This document shows positions 13,212 to 28,200 of a DNA stretch of 64,000 nt, piece by piece. The notes beneath the pieces were generated by a model. That model did not search any database, was not told the DNA's origin, and saw only the letters and a list, made by a program, of their open reading frames with translations. The stretch is taken from positions 30,401,398 through 30,465,397 of the forward strand of contig OX352773.1 in the NCBI GenBank assembly GCA_947095535.1, read 5' to 3'. The position numbers and the translations under genes are program-made. The first letter of the stretch is position 1. Each line of letters begins with the position of its first letter. This stretch comes from Poecilobothrus nobilitatus. Taxonomy: Eukaryota > Arthropoda > Insecta > Diptera > Dolichopodidae.

Positions 13212-16200
13212 AGAGATATGGTAGATAACACTTTTTCATATCTTTGGTCGATCGTTAAAAAAAAAAAACAAAAAAAAAATTAAAAAAAATTGGTAATGGT
13301 GGTATATTAAAAATGATAGCCTAGTAAGAAAGAAAGAAAGAAAGAGAAAGGGAGAGGAGGAATAAAGAAATAGTTAGATCGAAAAAAAAAATAGAGAGGG
13401 TTAGTTAATATACATAAGTATACTAATACTACATAGGTGATACTGATAGGATGGAAATGGTATTATGTATTTTATTATACTCTAATAAAGTGTTGAGCTA
13501 ATAGAAAATCCTTTATGTTATCATAATATTGATTTTGAATAATAAACAAATTTTTGAAATAGATTTTCATTAAAGTTTTAATTTATATTGTTTATTTTAA
13601 AAATTTCAATTTTAATTGCTTAAATACTCAATACTACATTATTAATATTTATTTTGGGATATTCCCTTTTTTTATCAATTTTTTAAGTCTTTTAGAAAAT
13701 AGATAATGAACATAAAACTAAACTTTTATGGTATATTTATAAATCTATTATTTCAAAAAACAAGAAAAAAAAAACATTTTGAAATTTAACAATATGTTCT
13801 AACTTTAAAATGACAATTTTAACAGGATAATGGGATTTTTTTTCTTTGCGATATTGATTTTGGCATATCAATCCCAATTCTTTTTAATTGAGCTGGCAAA
13901 CTTAAAATCCCAAAAAAAAAAAAATTTCAAAACACATAATCCCAAAAAAAAAAAAACCCAAGAGTACAAAATCTCAACAAAAAATATTTCCTACTTAAAA
14001 TAAATCCTTGGTCCCCAAACGCCTGCTAAACACTGACATTCAGATTTTGTAACAAGTTGTAAAATCCCTCCTAATTAAGAATCTCGCTCATATATACTTA
14101 CATATACATACTCATATATTTTTTAATGAGTATGTATATGTATATATGTGCGTATAGAAAGCGTATATTCTAATTTTGAACCAACTCTAAAATCTATCCC
14201 AATCTGTTTTTTACATATACCTAAGCAATAGAGCATTTAAATTAATGATAATTAAAATTAAATTAGATAATCTCACTCAAACCTCCGTCAAAATAATTAT
14301 TGGAACCCTAATTTTTTAATTAAATCTAGAATGCTTCTTAATAATTTTTTAAGATCCATACTTGCATATATAATTTTTATAAGATGCATACAATAAAACA
14401 TTTAAAGTAGTATACATATATCCCAATTCAGAGCAGGGATCTTATAGGTTATTCAATGTCAATATCAAAACATAATTTAAGGTAATAAATATAATTAAAA
14501 ATATATAAACAAAGTAATAATTATTTTTAATTTTTAAATGCATAAAAAAAACATTATTTTGTGATACTTGGAATTTTGTAACATTGGGATTTTTTTTAAC
14601 TTTTAATTTTGAATTTGGGATCCTTTTTAGTAGGATTGTTTTTTTTTTGTTTTTGGGGATTTAGTATCATTCAGATTTAGGTGAGCTTCCATTTAACATT
14701 TCAAAATTAAATCTAATACCTGATTTGTAGATTTAGTATATTGTGTTTAAAATGGTTTATCAATGATAACGTTTTTTTTTTGTCGTACTCTATTTAAGGG
14801 AATACCTGATTTTGTCTGGTATGTACTTGGGCACTGAATATTTTTATAGATTCTTCGTTGAGGGCATTTACTTCTAATAGAAAATAATTTCATTATAGTT
14901 TTCAAAATAATCTTACGTTATATAAAATTTTTTTATAAAATTCATTTCTTGTTGAACTTTTTTGTTTAAGATTCTTTTAAGATAAAAAAAAAAAAAAACC
15001 AAAAGTGCCAGAGATCAAAAAAAAATTTTTTTTTTATTTTCAAAAGTTCTTAAATGTTGTCAACTGATATCGTCCATTAAGGAAGTTAATTATAAATGCA
15101 TGTTTTTACAAATTAATAAATTGCATTTATATATTTAATGCATGTCATGCAATTTATGGAATTTATGAGTTAATCATTTACAATAAAATAAGGTTTTCCT
15201 ATATTATATTTATTCATATAAGGAAAGAAAATATTTGTAACCATTCACTAGTTACTTATAATTATTTCATAAACATATTATTGTGCATTTTCCTTTCAAA
15301 CTTTCATAAATACTTAGATAAAATGAATTTTTAATTTTTTATTTTTAAAATTTTTTACATTACGTTTTACGGATATAAAAAAGAAAAAATAACAAAAAAA
15401 AAAAACAAAAACAAAACAATTGATAAAAAATAAATACTTTTAAATAACTTTCAATTTTTAGTTTAGTATTAAACTTATATTTATTATGCATATTAGATAT
15501 ACTCGTATATAATGATAGTTGATTTAATTAAATATAATTGACTTACATACTACAACACTATTAAAAAAAAAAATATACATACCTTGTAACTTGATTATTT
15601 AATTTTTATACTAAAAAAAATAAAAATATATTACAATTAAAAGGAATTTTATTACATTATGGCCAAATAAAATAAAAAACAAAAATACAACAATATAAAA
15701 ATATTTAATAAAAAAAAATATAAACATTTTATTAATTAACGAAAAAATCAAAATAAAATTAAAACAATATATTTACATTAAAAATATAGGTATATCAGAT
15801 TTACATAATACGGTAATACGTATGCATATACATACAAAGTAGTTTTTAAATACAATTTAATTATTGTGAAAATAATACCTACATTAATTCAAATTAAGTG
15901 TTACCATATGATTTTTTTTTTAAATTTTAGCTAATATTATCAAATTTTACAATAAAATCTGCTATAAATTTTACAGCTGATCATCTTACAATAGTATTCC
16001 GAAAATAAATAAAATTTCGCTTGAAAATACATTAGTCAAATTAATGCATTAAAACACTTGAAAATGCATTATTTGATAAATTTTTATAGAAACGTCAAAA
16101 CGTCAAATTATTCATAAATCATAAAATCTGATTTTAAAATTCAAAACGATTTTATTTTAATTTTTATTGAATATTTATTTACACCAACAATTTTTGTTAT

Positions 16201-19200
16201 GTTTTAAAAGTTTTTTCATTATGTTAAATATTTTTCTAGGCTGAAACAAAATAGGTTTAAAATCTACCTAATACCTTTTAATAATAATTTTTTCTTAATC
16301 TCAAAATATTTCATCGAAATTTTATAATAAAGTTGTTAAGTTGGTAACACTTAAGTTGGTACTAGTATATTATATTATTTTTATAATAATATGTATTATG
16401 TATAATAGTACATAATATAATACATATCTGATATCATACAGGTGATATAATAAATAAAAACAATGATGATAAAGTTTTTTCACAATTCATTTTTTTTTTT
16501 TAATTTTTAATTTTTTGGGCATATTTTTGCAGTCAGTCGGAATTAAAATTTATAAAATATACTGCAAAATTACATTTTATTTTTAACTTAAAAGCAAAAA
16601 AAAAAAAATAAAAAATTGTAATTAAAAATACAACATAAAAAAAATTCTAAAAAGATTTTAAACGAATGATGATGACATCAAATATGATATGGGACTTTAT
16701 TTGAGGTTTATGGTGGGAATTTATCATTTACATGTCAAAAATATCACAATTTTTTTTTTTTTTGTTTTGATTTAAAGTTCAAATATAAAATTTCGCAATG
16801 AAAAATCTTTAAAAAAAAAAATTTTTAATTTTCTATAACGATAATTATTGTTTTTAGTTTTATGCGATTTAATAAGAGTTCGAAGTGATAATTAAAGAAT
16901 TTAAAGTCTAAATTTTAATATGTATGTATGTAGATATAGATATGTACGAGAATGAGATACCATAACCACCGTTGTTCCTAATGCACAATAATTATAATAA
17001 CGCTACTACCTCAACCGCGGTTACGGTTACCATCTTTTGTAAATCAAAGCATTGAAAATCAAATCTTTGTAAATTAAAGCTTTGTAAATGAAACCATTGT
17101 AAATGAAACCTTTGTAAATTTAAACTTTGTAAATCAAACCTTTGTAAATCAATCCTTTGTGAATCAAACCTTTGTAAATCAAACCTTTGTAAATCCAACC
17201 TTTGTAAATCATTATTGTGTGTGAGTTAAAATGGTGTGTTGTGACGTCGTCTAGAATGTAGCTGAATTTTTAAAAATTTGAATTTGTAGAAGAGAATTGT
17301 TAAAATATATACATTTTTGAACTGTCACTCAGTGACAACGTAAACAAAGGGTGTTTTTCTTTTTTAGTTCAGAGCAGAGCCAGAACTGTCAAAAAAATTT
17401 TTTGTTTCTTTTTTCACTCTAAATAATCAGAGTTTATCGTTTGTGTTTCTTTCTTCATTCAGAATGCGGTCAGAACTCAGAGTATTATCGAAATGTTCGA
17501 TTTTTATATTCGTTTTACAGATATTGTAGAGCATTTGAATTTAAATGTCAAAAATTTTATTTTTTTTATATGATTTAACATTTTTGACAGGTCAAAGCTC
17601 TATTCTATTGCGTTTCAAAATTATTTCGGAATGTTTAGAGATAAAAAATTTGTAATCTATTCAGAGAACGTACTCTATGTACTCGACATCATTGGTTCAG
17701 AGTATAAATTTGAACTAAAAAAGAAAAACACCCAAACTAACAAAATAATTAATTGAATAACTATACCTACAATAAACCGTTGGTAGCCGTAGTCGTGATT
17801 GTGGTGATAGCACATCACAGTAGTCGTGATTGTGTTGTTTCACAAAGTTTCTTATTTTCTAGATTTTCATCTTAACTTCAGTTCTTTTAATCTAATTAAA
17901 AAGTCATATAAGTTCAGGCAGCTTCAATATTTGTATAGGGTCTCCGAGAATCAAACAAAAAGAATTAATTTCAAAATTCTTTTAAAAAAATCGTGATTTT
18001 TTTTTTCAAGATTTTTAAAATTAAAGATTTAATACATAATTTTTATTTTATGAAAAATGGTGCACCCTTTTTCATTATTTATTGAAATTAAATTTTAGGT
18101 GTAGGTGGATTTTATTTGTGTGTTAGTAGAAAATGTATATTTAGTTCAATATATATATATATTATGTTATTTGTATTTGTATTTTTATTTTTATTTGATT
18201 TTTTTTTTTCGTTTTTAAAAATAAAAGTTCAAAATATTTAAGCAAATCTAAAATCTAAAAACAATGAAATTATCAGAATAATTTGATTTATAAAATCAAA
18301 TACGTATAATACAGTACAGTCTATGTTATTATACCAGATTATATACTATAGTTTATTTTTTTTTTTAGATGTTATACAAATATTTAATTATTTTTTTATT
18401 TTTTATTTGTGTAATTATGTCAACCGACAATTTGTCGGCATACAAATTTTACTTGCATTTTATAAAATATATAATTTATGACTTTTCTAATAAATTTTAT
18501 TAATTTTCATTACATTTTTTTTTGTTTTTTAACTAATGTTTTTTTTTTTTTCTATTTTTCATTTGGAATAATGAATATTTATAAGGTTGAAAAGTTTTTC
18601 TTTGTTTTTTTTTTTCAAGGGAAGAAAAGAAATTAAACAAAAGTACATATGTATATACATATGTATATATATACATAATAAATACTTATTAGGAATGACT
18701 AATTCTATTTAATTTCAGTTCAGTATAGAATGAAAAAAAAAAAAAACATTTTTTTTTAAAAATAATAAACTTTAAACTTGATTTTTTAATGGGAAGTGTT
18801 TTAGTATTCTAGAAATTAAAAAGAAATTCAAGATTGAAATAATCTTTTTCTTTTAAGGCAGCTGTTTTGACATTATTAAGAATTTATGTATTTTTTTTTT
18901 TTTTAGAGGTTTTGTTTTTTTTTTAAAGTGAAATATTCAAAATGTCGACAAGTTTTCGTTAAAAATTTATTACAGTATAATTAATTGTTTTTTTTTTTTT
19001 TTTTTTAAATTTCATACATTTTCATTTTTAGAATTACATACATACATACCTATAATTGTAGCATTCAAGTTAAATTCTTCTAAATAGATTATTAGCTTTC
19101 AAACATAAGTTTTTTCAGAAAAATTATTTGTTTTTATTTGATTTAAGTTTTAGAATAAACATTCATACATACATACATATAAGTAGCTGTTATGGCTAAC

Positions 19201-22200
19201 AGCTATAGTAAGAAATAAAATTGTACTAATCGAAAAAACTGAAAATTGATAGTAAGAATAAAGAATATTTTAAGTTTGTTATAAAAATTTAATGATATAA
19301 GCTAGATTCGTTTTTTTTTTTTAATATAAAATTTTTAATTTATAAAAAAATATTCATACTTATGTACCTAGGTATGTTATGTACATATGTATTTTTATTT
19401 GAAACAATACTTATCTAATGATAAATTTAATAAATTTAATTTTCGACATGATTAAAAATTAATTTTAATGATGTTCTTTGTAGGTACATTTTTTATATAC
19501 TTACCTGTAAAGATATATAGATATATACCATACATACACAAGTATGTATATGTAGGTATGATTTGAATAAAATTGGTTTCATGTACATACATACATACAT
19601 ATTTAATTATTTAATTCATAATAAAGTTATGAGAGTTTTATAATTAAACTATTTTGTTTTGTAAAGAAATCACTTTTTCTTAAACCAACTTTAGTATCGC
19701 AACACAATCAACTTATAAATAAATTAACAAAAAAAAAATTAATAATTAATACAACTTAAGTTTTAATGTAAAAAAAAAAAAATTAAATTTTGAAGATAAT
19801 TAATAAAACATGATAGTAAAATTTTAGAAATGGGTAGTATTATAGAATTTTACAAATTTCAAGATAAAAAACTTCTAAGCTGTCTTTAATAAGTTTAGAA
19901 CTATGCAATATTATGTATATATGTTATGTATGTACATTATTTTATAATGTATGTATCGTTCGAAGCTGTCAATAAATGGGTTTCGAAATTAGAACTTGTA
20001 CCTACATATTATTTTTTATAATGTATCATGTGACATTAATTTTATTTAACTAAAATTTAAACCAAAGAAATAAAATTAGAGTACCCCTGATTTATATTGG
20101 GGTATTATTGGAGTGTTATATAGAATTTAAAGAACTTTATATAGAAATAAGAACTAACCTAATATATAACCCCTGATTTATATTGGGATATTATTGGAGT
20201 GTTATATAGAATTTAAAGAACTTTATATAGAAATAAGAACTAACCTAATATATAACCCCTGATTTATATTGGGATATTATTGGAGTGTTATATAAAATTT
20301 AAAGAACTTTATATAGAAATAAGAACTAACCTAGTATATAACCCCTGATTTATATTGGAATATTATTGGAGTGTTATATAGAATTTAAAGAACTTTATAT
20401 AGAAATAAGAACTAACCTAATATGTCATTTCTTTTGTATATTTTACATGTAGTATATTAAAATAATTAAAATAATATTGGTAATATCTAAGTAATGGGGA
20501 TATCTCATAGTGTTTATGGGTATTCGAACTTGAGCTTGGAAAGAGTTCAACATATTGTAGTTATTAAATCTTCTTTTTGATTATAATATCACCCATATAA
20601 TGATGTACCTATTTTGAATATTTTAATAATGAAAAGTTCTGTTTTCTTTATACATGCATTTTCATCTTTAAGTAAAATAAAGTAATGGATACCATAAATT
20701 TAAATGCAATTCAAATATATTGTTATGTTTTAAGACTACCCAAATTTTACAAAATAATTTGACAAACTCTAACGATCCTTGAGAGGATCAATAAAAGAGA
20801 GGAATCAATTGAAATTGTACGGTAACATGAGTTTACATACATTACAATCTCTAAAATATATTCAGAAATCCTATATAATTTTAGTGGGGCTTATAAAAAA
20901 GATTATTCACCTTCACTATATGTTGGTTATTTAGTATGAATGTATTATTGAAAACGCGTACATAATTAAGTTTTCATTAGAAATTTTTCAATATTAAATG
21001 ACAGTTGTCATTTTGTTAAAAACAATTTTTTGTATAATATAAACGTCAAGCATACGTCAAGTTATAAAGTAGGTGAACAAAAATAATTTTTTTTATAAAA
21101 TTTAAAGTTTTAGAATTGGCTATTAGAATTAAAAATAAAGTTTTTTTTTTTGATAAAAAATGGTAATAAAAAATTAGTATTTTGTTGATTTTAAGGTAAC
21201 TTTTTCGATCATTAAGGTCCAGTAACTTCCTTTTCCTTAATTTGACCTTCATAATATTGGCATAGTTTTCTATATAGATATATCGTATAGTTTTCTATAT
21301 AGATAACAATTAAAATATGAATTTTACCAATGCTGAACAATTTCAATCTTTGCATAACAATGTAATTTAATAGTCTGCTTCCTATTTGGTTCTATTTTTC
21401 CTACATTTTAAAAAAAAATCCTTTGTTTCGTTTTTGTTTGTTTCGTTGTTGTTATATCACATTATATGTAATTCCAGACTATGTATACTAAAGTTACAAA
21501 TATAATATTATGTACTTTCTTATCTGTGCCATATATTATGATTTAGCACAAATAAACTCATAATATATTTTTTTTTTTTTCGAAAAAAAAATAATGATTA
21601 AATAAAAACAAAAATATTAAATATAAATTTAAGTAAGTACCTATATATTATATTATAATTTTTGCATTATGATTCATTGATTCGTGACATTGACTACAAG
21701 AAAAAAAAAATAATTGTAATTATCTACACATTTCATGTATCGTCTCGTTTTAATTAAAACAAAAAAAAAAAAAAATATTACAAAAAAACTTAATTTATAA
21801 ATTAATAAAAATTATAAAATAGATTTAAATGTACAATATATATATATATATGTATGTATAAACTTACATACCTACATATATAAAATTAAATTAATATAAA
21901 ATAAAACATTATTATTTTTTTTTTTATTAATTTTTTAGATCAATTCATCGTAGAAGAACGGATATCTGTGAAGCAAAAAATCTTTCATGTATATTATCAA
22001 AATCACATTCTTATCACCCGGATGAATTGTTATCAGGTCATTTGTCAGACATAGATATAACATCAAATAATTCGTTAGTATTAAAATTATATTATATTTA
22101 ATGCAATAATTTTTATTATTTTTTTAATTATTTTTATTATATATATGTATATAAGTATGTAATGTACATATAAAAATCTCTGCAAAATAATTAATGGGAA

Positions 22201-25200
22201 TTTGGGAATAAGAATTATAACGGTATTGTATTTTAATTTGAATTAATTACCCCTTATTAAATTAATTAAAAAAAAAAAAAAAAAATGGAATATACATATT
22301 CATATATTATGAAAAAAATCGTTATTCTAAACATAATTAATTACATTTTAATTTAATTTATTTTGAATTATAAATTCTGTATAGAATTTCATATATAATA
22401 ATATAATAATATATTATACAGACAGGCATACATATATAATATATTATATTATACTATATATACATACATATATGCATATATTTTGTGTTAATGTAATTAG
22501 CTTATAGAAGAGAATAAAAAACATAATTAACGTCATATGTTTTTAGTATTTCAAGGTTGTGAACACTGAACATTTGTTTTTTGTTTATAATTTTTATTTT
22601 TTTTTATTTTTTAATTTTAATTTTAATTTTTTTTTTTAATTTAATTTTTAATCTTTGTAAATAAATGGTGTACTCAATGTAATATAAATATTTATATAAT
22701 AGAATTTTTAGGAATTTTTTCTTTGTAATGAATGACATATTGACATTAAAAAAAATATATATATTTGATGACTGTTTCATTTTAGAAAACAAAAAAAACA
22801 AAAAAAAAAAAATTATATAAAATTAAATTTAACTCTTAAGTTTTGTGGTTTGTTATTGTGAACGTCACATGTATTTTATGCTTAATATAGTAAAATAGAC
22901 CCAATCATATCTATACATTATGTAGGTAAAAAAGGATTATACCTATATGCTTTATGAATACAAATGAAAATGCAGGTTTTACAGGAATTAAAATCGATAG
23001 ACCGCACAATGACGCATTTTAATATATTATTAAATTATAACAGAAAAAAAATTATATTGAAAATATTTGTTTTAATAATATATATACAGTATGTTCTATA
23101 TACGAATCATTGATTTTTGAAAAAAATTAAAATATTAAATTCGTAAATTAAAAAAAAAAATTAAAATATTAAAATTGTTTAGCACGGTAAATAGTTAGTG
23201 AAAGTCCGAAAAATCAGTATATACTTAGTTAGTGAAAGTAAAAAAAAAAAAAATAGTTTAACTGTTGCAGAGAGCGAATTATTATGTCTTCCATAAAATT
23301 AAATTTTGAAATTTCATATTTTTTATGGTAGGATTCAAAAAAATATTATTTTGTTATCGTTTTTATTTTTTAATATTTAAAAAAAAAATTACCGTAATTT
23401 ATTTAAAAGAAAATTTTATTTTAAATAAATTTAAATAAAATATTATCAGTCAATAAAAACAAAAAAAAAAAAAAAAAAAATCTGATAATATCTAAGCTAT
23501 GTGTCTTTTTCATTATTTCTAACAAAAGAATAAAAAAATATGAATCATTTTAAAATGTTAAATAAATAAGAGTACATACATACATACATACATACATACA
23601 TGTATTATAATATTATAAATAATTTTTTAAAAACAAATTGCGTTGTTAAAAAATAAATTATAATTTTTAAAATTCTAATGTCCAAATACCTGTGTTCTAA
23701 AATATATAACTCCTAAAGATAATATCTACTATGCTTAAAAATCTGCACTTATTGTAATTAGTGAATGGAATTTCATGTTCTGATATAAGCAAGAACAACT
23801 CATTTTGATGAAAATATTTAAAGAATTAACTATTAAAATTATTATTAATTAGAATTAATATTATATTTTATTAACTTTAGAAATATATTAAAAAAAATGA
23901 TCTGTTTCCGTTTGAACCATTTTATAAGATACATGTAATTCACCAAATAATTTCAAATCGTATATTTAACAAGTCTTAATCACACCACCTTTATTAAATC
24001 TTAAATCTAGAATCAAAGATTTTTCATATTTCATCATATTCAATTTTCATATATCATCAATAAATTGAGGTTTAATAAAGATATAAATGCTATCAGCCGA
24101 GAAAAAATGTTGATGTTATGTTTTTTTCATATTACGTTAAAAAAAAGTAAATTTTTGTATTTATTTAATTGAAGATATTGTTAGTAAATTGATAACCTTA
24201 AATTTTAATTTTTAATAAAACTACGAAATACTATCAATCATTTGGTTTTTTTTTTTGTTTTTTTTTGAAATTTTATGTATATGTCTTATTTTGATATTTA
24301 ATATAACTAATGTCAAGGACAGACATGGAAATTTCAAAATTAATCAATAATTGGACGAAAAACATTTAATTCTTTAAAAAAATTTTAATCATTTAAATAT
24401 GTTTGTGCTAATTTAAAAAATAAAATAAAAATAATTAATATTGTCAAATTTTTTTTTTTATGGGAATGAAGGGGATTTACCGTTACTTAAATAAAATCAA
24501 ATTTTTCCCATATTGTTTGTTATATTCTTTTCTCTCTTTTTTGTCTTTTTTTTTTTATTAATAGTTAAATTATTTTGTAATTTTGTTATGAATTAATGAT
24601 TTAAAAGTTTGAATTTCCATTTAAGATTATAATTAGAAATTTTTTGTTTGATCAGTTTATATTAAGTACTGGTTAATTGTTATAATGCGATACAGAAAGT
24701 ATTTTTTTAATGTTTGTAATTTCAAAACAAAAAAAATAGTAAAGCATGTTGAAATTAATTTGGTCAGGTAATAAATAGAAAAAAAAATATTACTTGTTTT
24801 TCCATACATATTTTGATTTTAGACTGATTCATCTGACTTTTTTATAAAATTTAATATGTTAGACAAAATTTCAAAAATGTAGAGACAAAACATTTTTGAG
24901 ATTTTTAAAAATTTTTTAAATTTATTATATAGATATGTATATAATTAATTAATTTTTATATGTATACATATTTATATATGTAATATAATTAATTAATTTT
25001 TAATTTATTAATAAATTTATTTTATTTGCAGTGACATTGAAGAAACATCACCATATATTGAGAAAATTAAATGTCCTATTGATGAATTTAAATATGGTAC
25101 TGAAGGTATATTACCAATGGTTGAAGAATTAATAAAAACTGAAGAAAAATATGTTGAAAGTTTAAGAGAAGGTATAAAAAATTATGGTGGAATATTTAAT

Positions 25201-28200
25201 AGAAGTGATTTACCAGATGGATTAAAAGGAAAAAGATATGATTTATTAGGAAATGTTGAAGAAATATTAGAATTTCATGAAACTTTATTTTTGCCAATAC
25301 TTAAAACAAATTCATATGATTTGGTTACAATGTTTAGTAGTTTTACAAATTTAATTGAGGTAATATAATATTAAATATTAAATATTATTATTTTTTATTA
25401 TTTATATTTATGATTAAAAATGATTTTATTTTTAGGAGAATGAATTTTATCCATACATCATATTTGTAATAAATAAAAGGAATTCTATAAGGCTGTTAGA
25501 AAAATATCAAACTTATTTTAAGGTATATTGAATATATTGTAAAAATTAATATTATTTTATGATTCAACAAATTTAATTGTTCTATGAAAACATTCACTTC
25601 GGTGAGTTATACTTAGTACACCGCTTCGGCAAATTTGTTCTGAACTACTTATTTGAAAAAAAAGAAAAAAAATACTTTCAACGACGATTCATCGCTTCAG
25701 AAGAATTTTTCTGCAAAAGAAAAAAAATGTTGACAGATAAATCCGTTTATTGTCTATTCAACTGAAATAGTTTTTGAATATATCAGTTATCACATTATGT
25801 GACAAAATTACAGTTGAAAAAAGATTCCGATTTCCGCAAAAAAGTTTAAATAAATTTTTTTTCTAGAAAAAAAAAACTCCTGAAGTAAATTTGAAAAAAG
25901 AGAGAATTAAAATTTTCATATAAAAAAGATACGCAAGCATCTTGCAAAGATGAGTACGGCTAAAATATCCGAAGCGGTGAAACCAGCATTAGCACCCAAC
26001 TTCGATTTAATCATTCATTTTTTATTTAGAGAAGAATGATAAAACAAAAATTATACCGTTTGCTTTTTTAATAAGGATTTCCATAAGCCCGAGCTATTTT
26101 AAAATTTTATTCTCGGTTTATCAAACTTATTAATTAGTTGCGTAGTTTTTCAGATATAAACAAATTGAAATGAAAACTTCAAAAAACAAAAAAATGAGGC
26201 TCCATTATCTCAAGAACCGAACGAAATAAACGAAGGGAAGGCTAAATGCTAAGAATTTTCTTTTGTAAATGAAATTCCATTGGAAATTTCATTTCGAAAA
26301 TGATAAAAGATATATTACAAATTGTGATGACATAAATATAAGCTGAGAATTTGTAAAATTTAAAAATCAAACTATATTTGTTAATTAATAAAAGTTTTTT
26401 TTTCTGAACAAATTAAAGTCATTTAAAAAAAAAAACAACATAAATTTATCACAATTTTTCAAAATTTAAAACTTTTAATTTTGCAACTAAGATAATATAA
26501 GCTGATAATTTTAAATATGTTAAAAATATTGAATCAACTTCTTAAGTTATATATTTTTGTTCTAAAAACATATGGTATATATGAAACATTTTCAAAACCA
26601 TTATCTAGAAAACCATTAAAAATAAACCTTCTACCCGGAATAAATTTTTAGTCGTTTTAACTTGTTTTAGTTGTTATCTATCACTTCCTGAAGTTATACA
26701 ATTTGCTCGATAAACATCCTGTATAATACTGAGTACTCTAAAAAAGATAACTCATAGGTTTTTTGATTGTATTTTAAAAATTCACTTAGCTTGATAAAAT
26801 TTAGGTAGGGGATAATTTATATCAAAACAAATTGTCTATCATATTCAATAAAGCTAAGACTTTTAATTTTGTTCAGTAATAATAGGTTTGGATTATCAAA
26901 ATGGCAAAATAGCATGTTTTTAGCACATTTTCAAAAATTTTTTGAAAAAATGTGTTTATTAGATTCACTCTGTCCATCTGTACGTCCGTCCTTCTGGGTG
27001 TTTACAAAACTTGTACACCGTTTGAAATAAAGCAATGAAATTTTAACTACGGATATGAATCGCCAAAAAAACTAATTTTGTGGAATAATTTTTTTCTGTA
27101 GCTCCACCAGTTACGGAGCTACAGCCCTACAAAGTTCGAAAAAACCCTATCTATAAATTGTTATAACACAGGTTGTATAAGGCATATTTTTAATATGGAA
27201 ACGTCAAACGATAGCTGGTTTTATAAACTTTATAAATATATCTAAAATAAATATGTCGCTTTGCCATAGCGGTATTTTAATATACCGTTATGTGAAACTA
27301 AATTTTTTGCAAAAATTCGGACTTCTTCTATCTTTCAAGCGGTTTAACTTAGAACCATGCAATTATAAGAGGAGTTAGATCTTTGGAAATATATGTCATT
27401 TCAGGAAATATTTTTGTATCGCCCCCGTTTAAATTTGTAAAGGGTCAAAAATTGAAAATTCTCTATTTTTAAACACCTGTAACTTGGGCATCTGTCCAAA
27501 TTTTTTTTGAAGTAATATGCAATATTATATTTTTCTTAATAATATACAGTTACCTTATAATTGACTGTGATTTGATTTTTCTCAACTTTTTCTTATTGTT
27601 TTCATTATTATTTATAATTTGTTTTAATAAAATAGATACGTGATCATATTATTATCAATTTATTTTTCAATATATCTACTCTTTACTTTGGCTTATTATG
27701 GAATATTTTTTTAGTTTTGGAAATGTGTTTTTTTGAAAACCCTTGGTTTTTTTCATTACTTATTTTTATTTTGATTTATAAAATTTTGATCTTTAAAATT
27801 TTGTTTTTGTTGTTCTTTGAAGCGTTTCATTCATTTTGAAATTCAATTTCGGTTACCTATTTTTTAACTAACTATAAAATCCCTTCTAATCCAGAATTTT
27901 ACACATACATACTCTGGGAAAGCGTGAACGCTTGAATTTGTATAACCAATTATAAATTTTCTCCTTACCCAAAATCTTGCATTATATGTACATATTAATT
28001 CATATTTTGGAAACCTTTACGGTGCCGCTCTTATTAGACATAATGTGCTTTAATTTTAAATAATTTTTCGGCTTCGCTTTCATTAGGCCTCATCCATAAA
28101 AATAACAAGCAAAATTTAAAAACAAGATTTTAAAGAATAAAATTTGGAAAAAAATAAGATATCGTACCACTCCCAATAGTTTTTTTTTTTGTAATAAAGA

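Larger units (their letters stand above)
12926..21938 (+). other. RhoGEF intron 1 (9.0 kb)
   Basis: Starts GTACTG and ends TTTTTTAG, splitting an Arg codon. It contains AT and CATA microsatellites, a minisatellite, an 86-bp tandem array, a MITE and a dispersed repeat near 14.0 kb, each listed separately. No additional protein-like exon was seen, although short alternative exons could be missed. Confidence 0.75.

Noticed and set aside
25577..25765. 62-codon frame in RhoGEF intron 4
   Set aside because: Lys/Phe-rich, no recognised family, lies between well-supported exons whose phases already fit; likely transposon debris.
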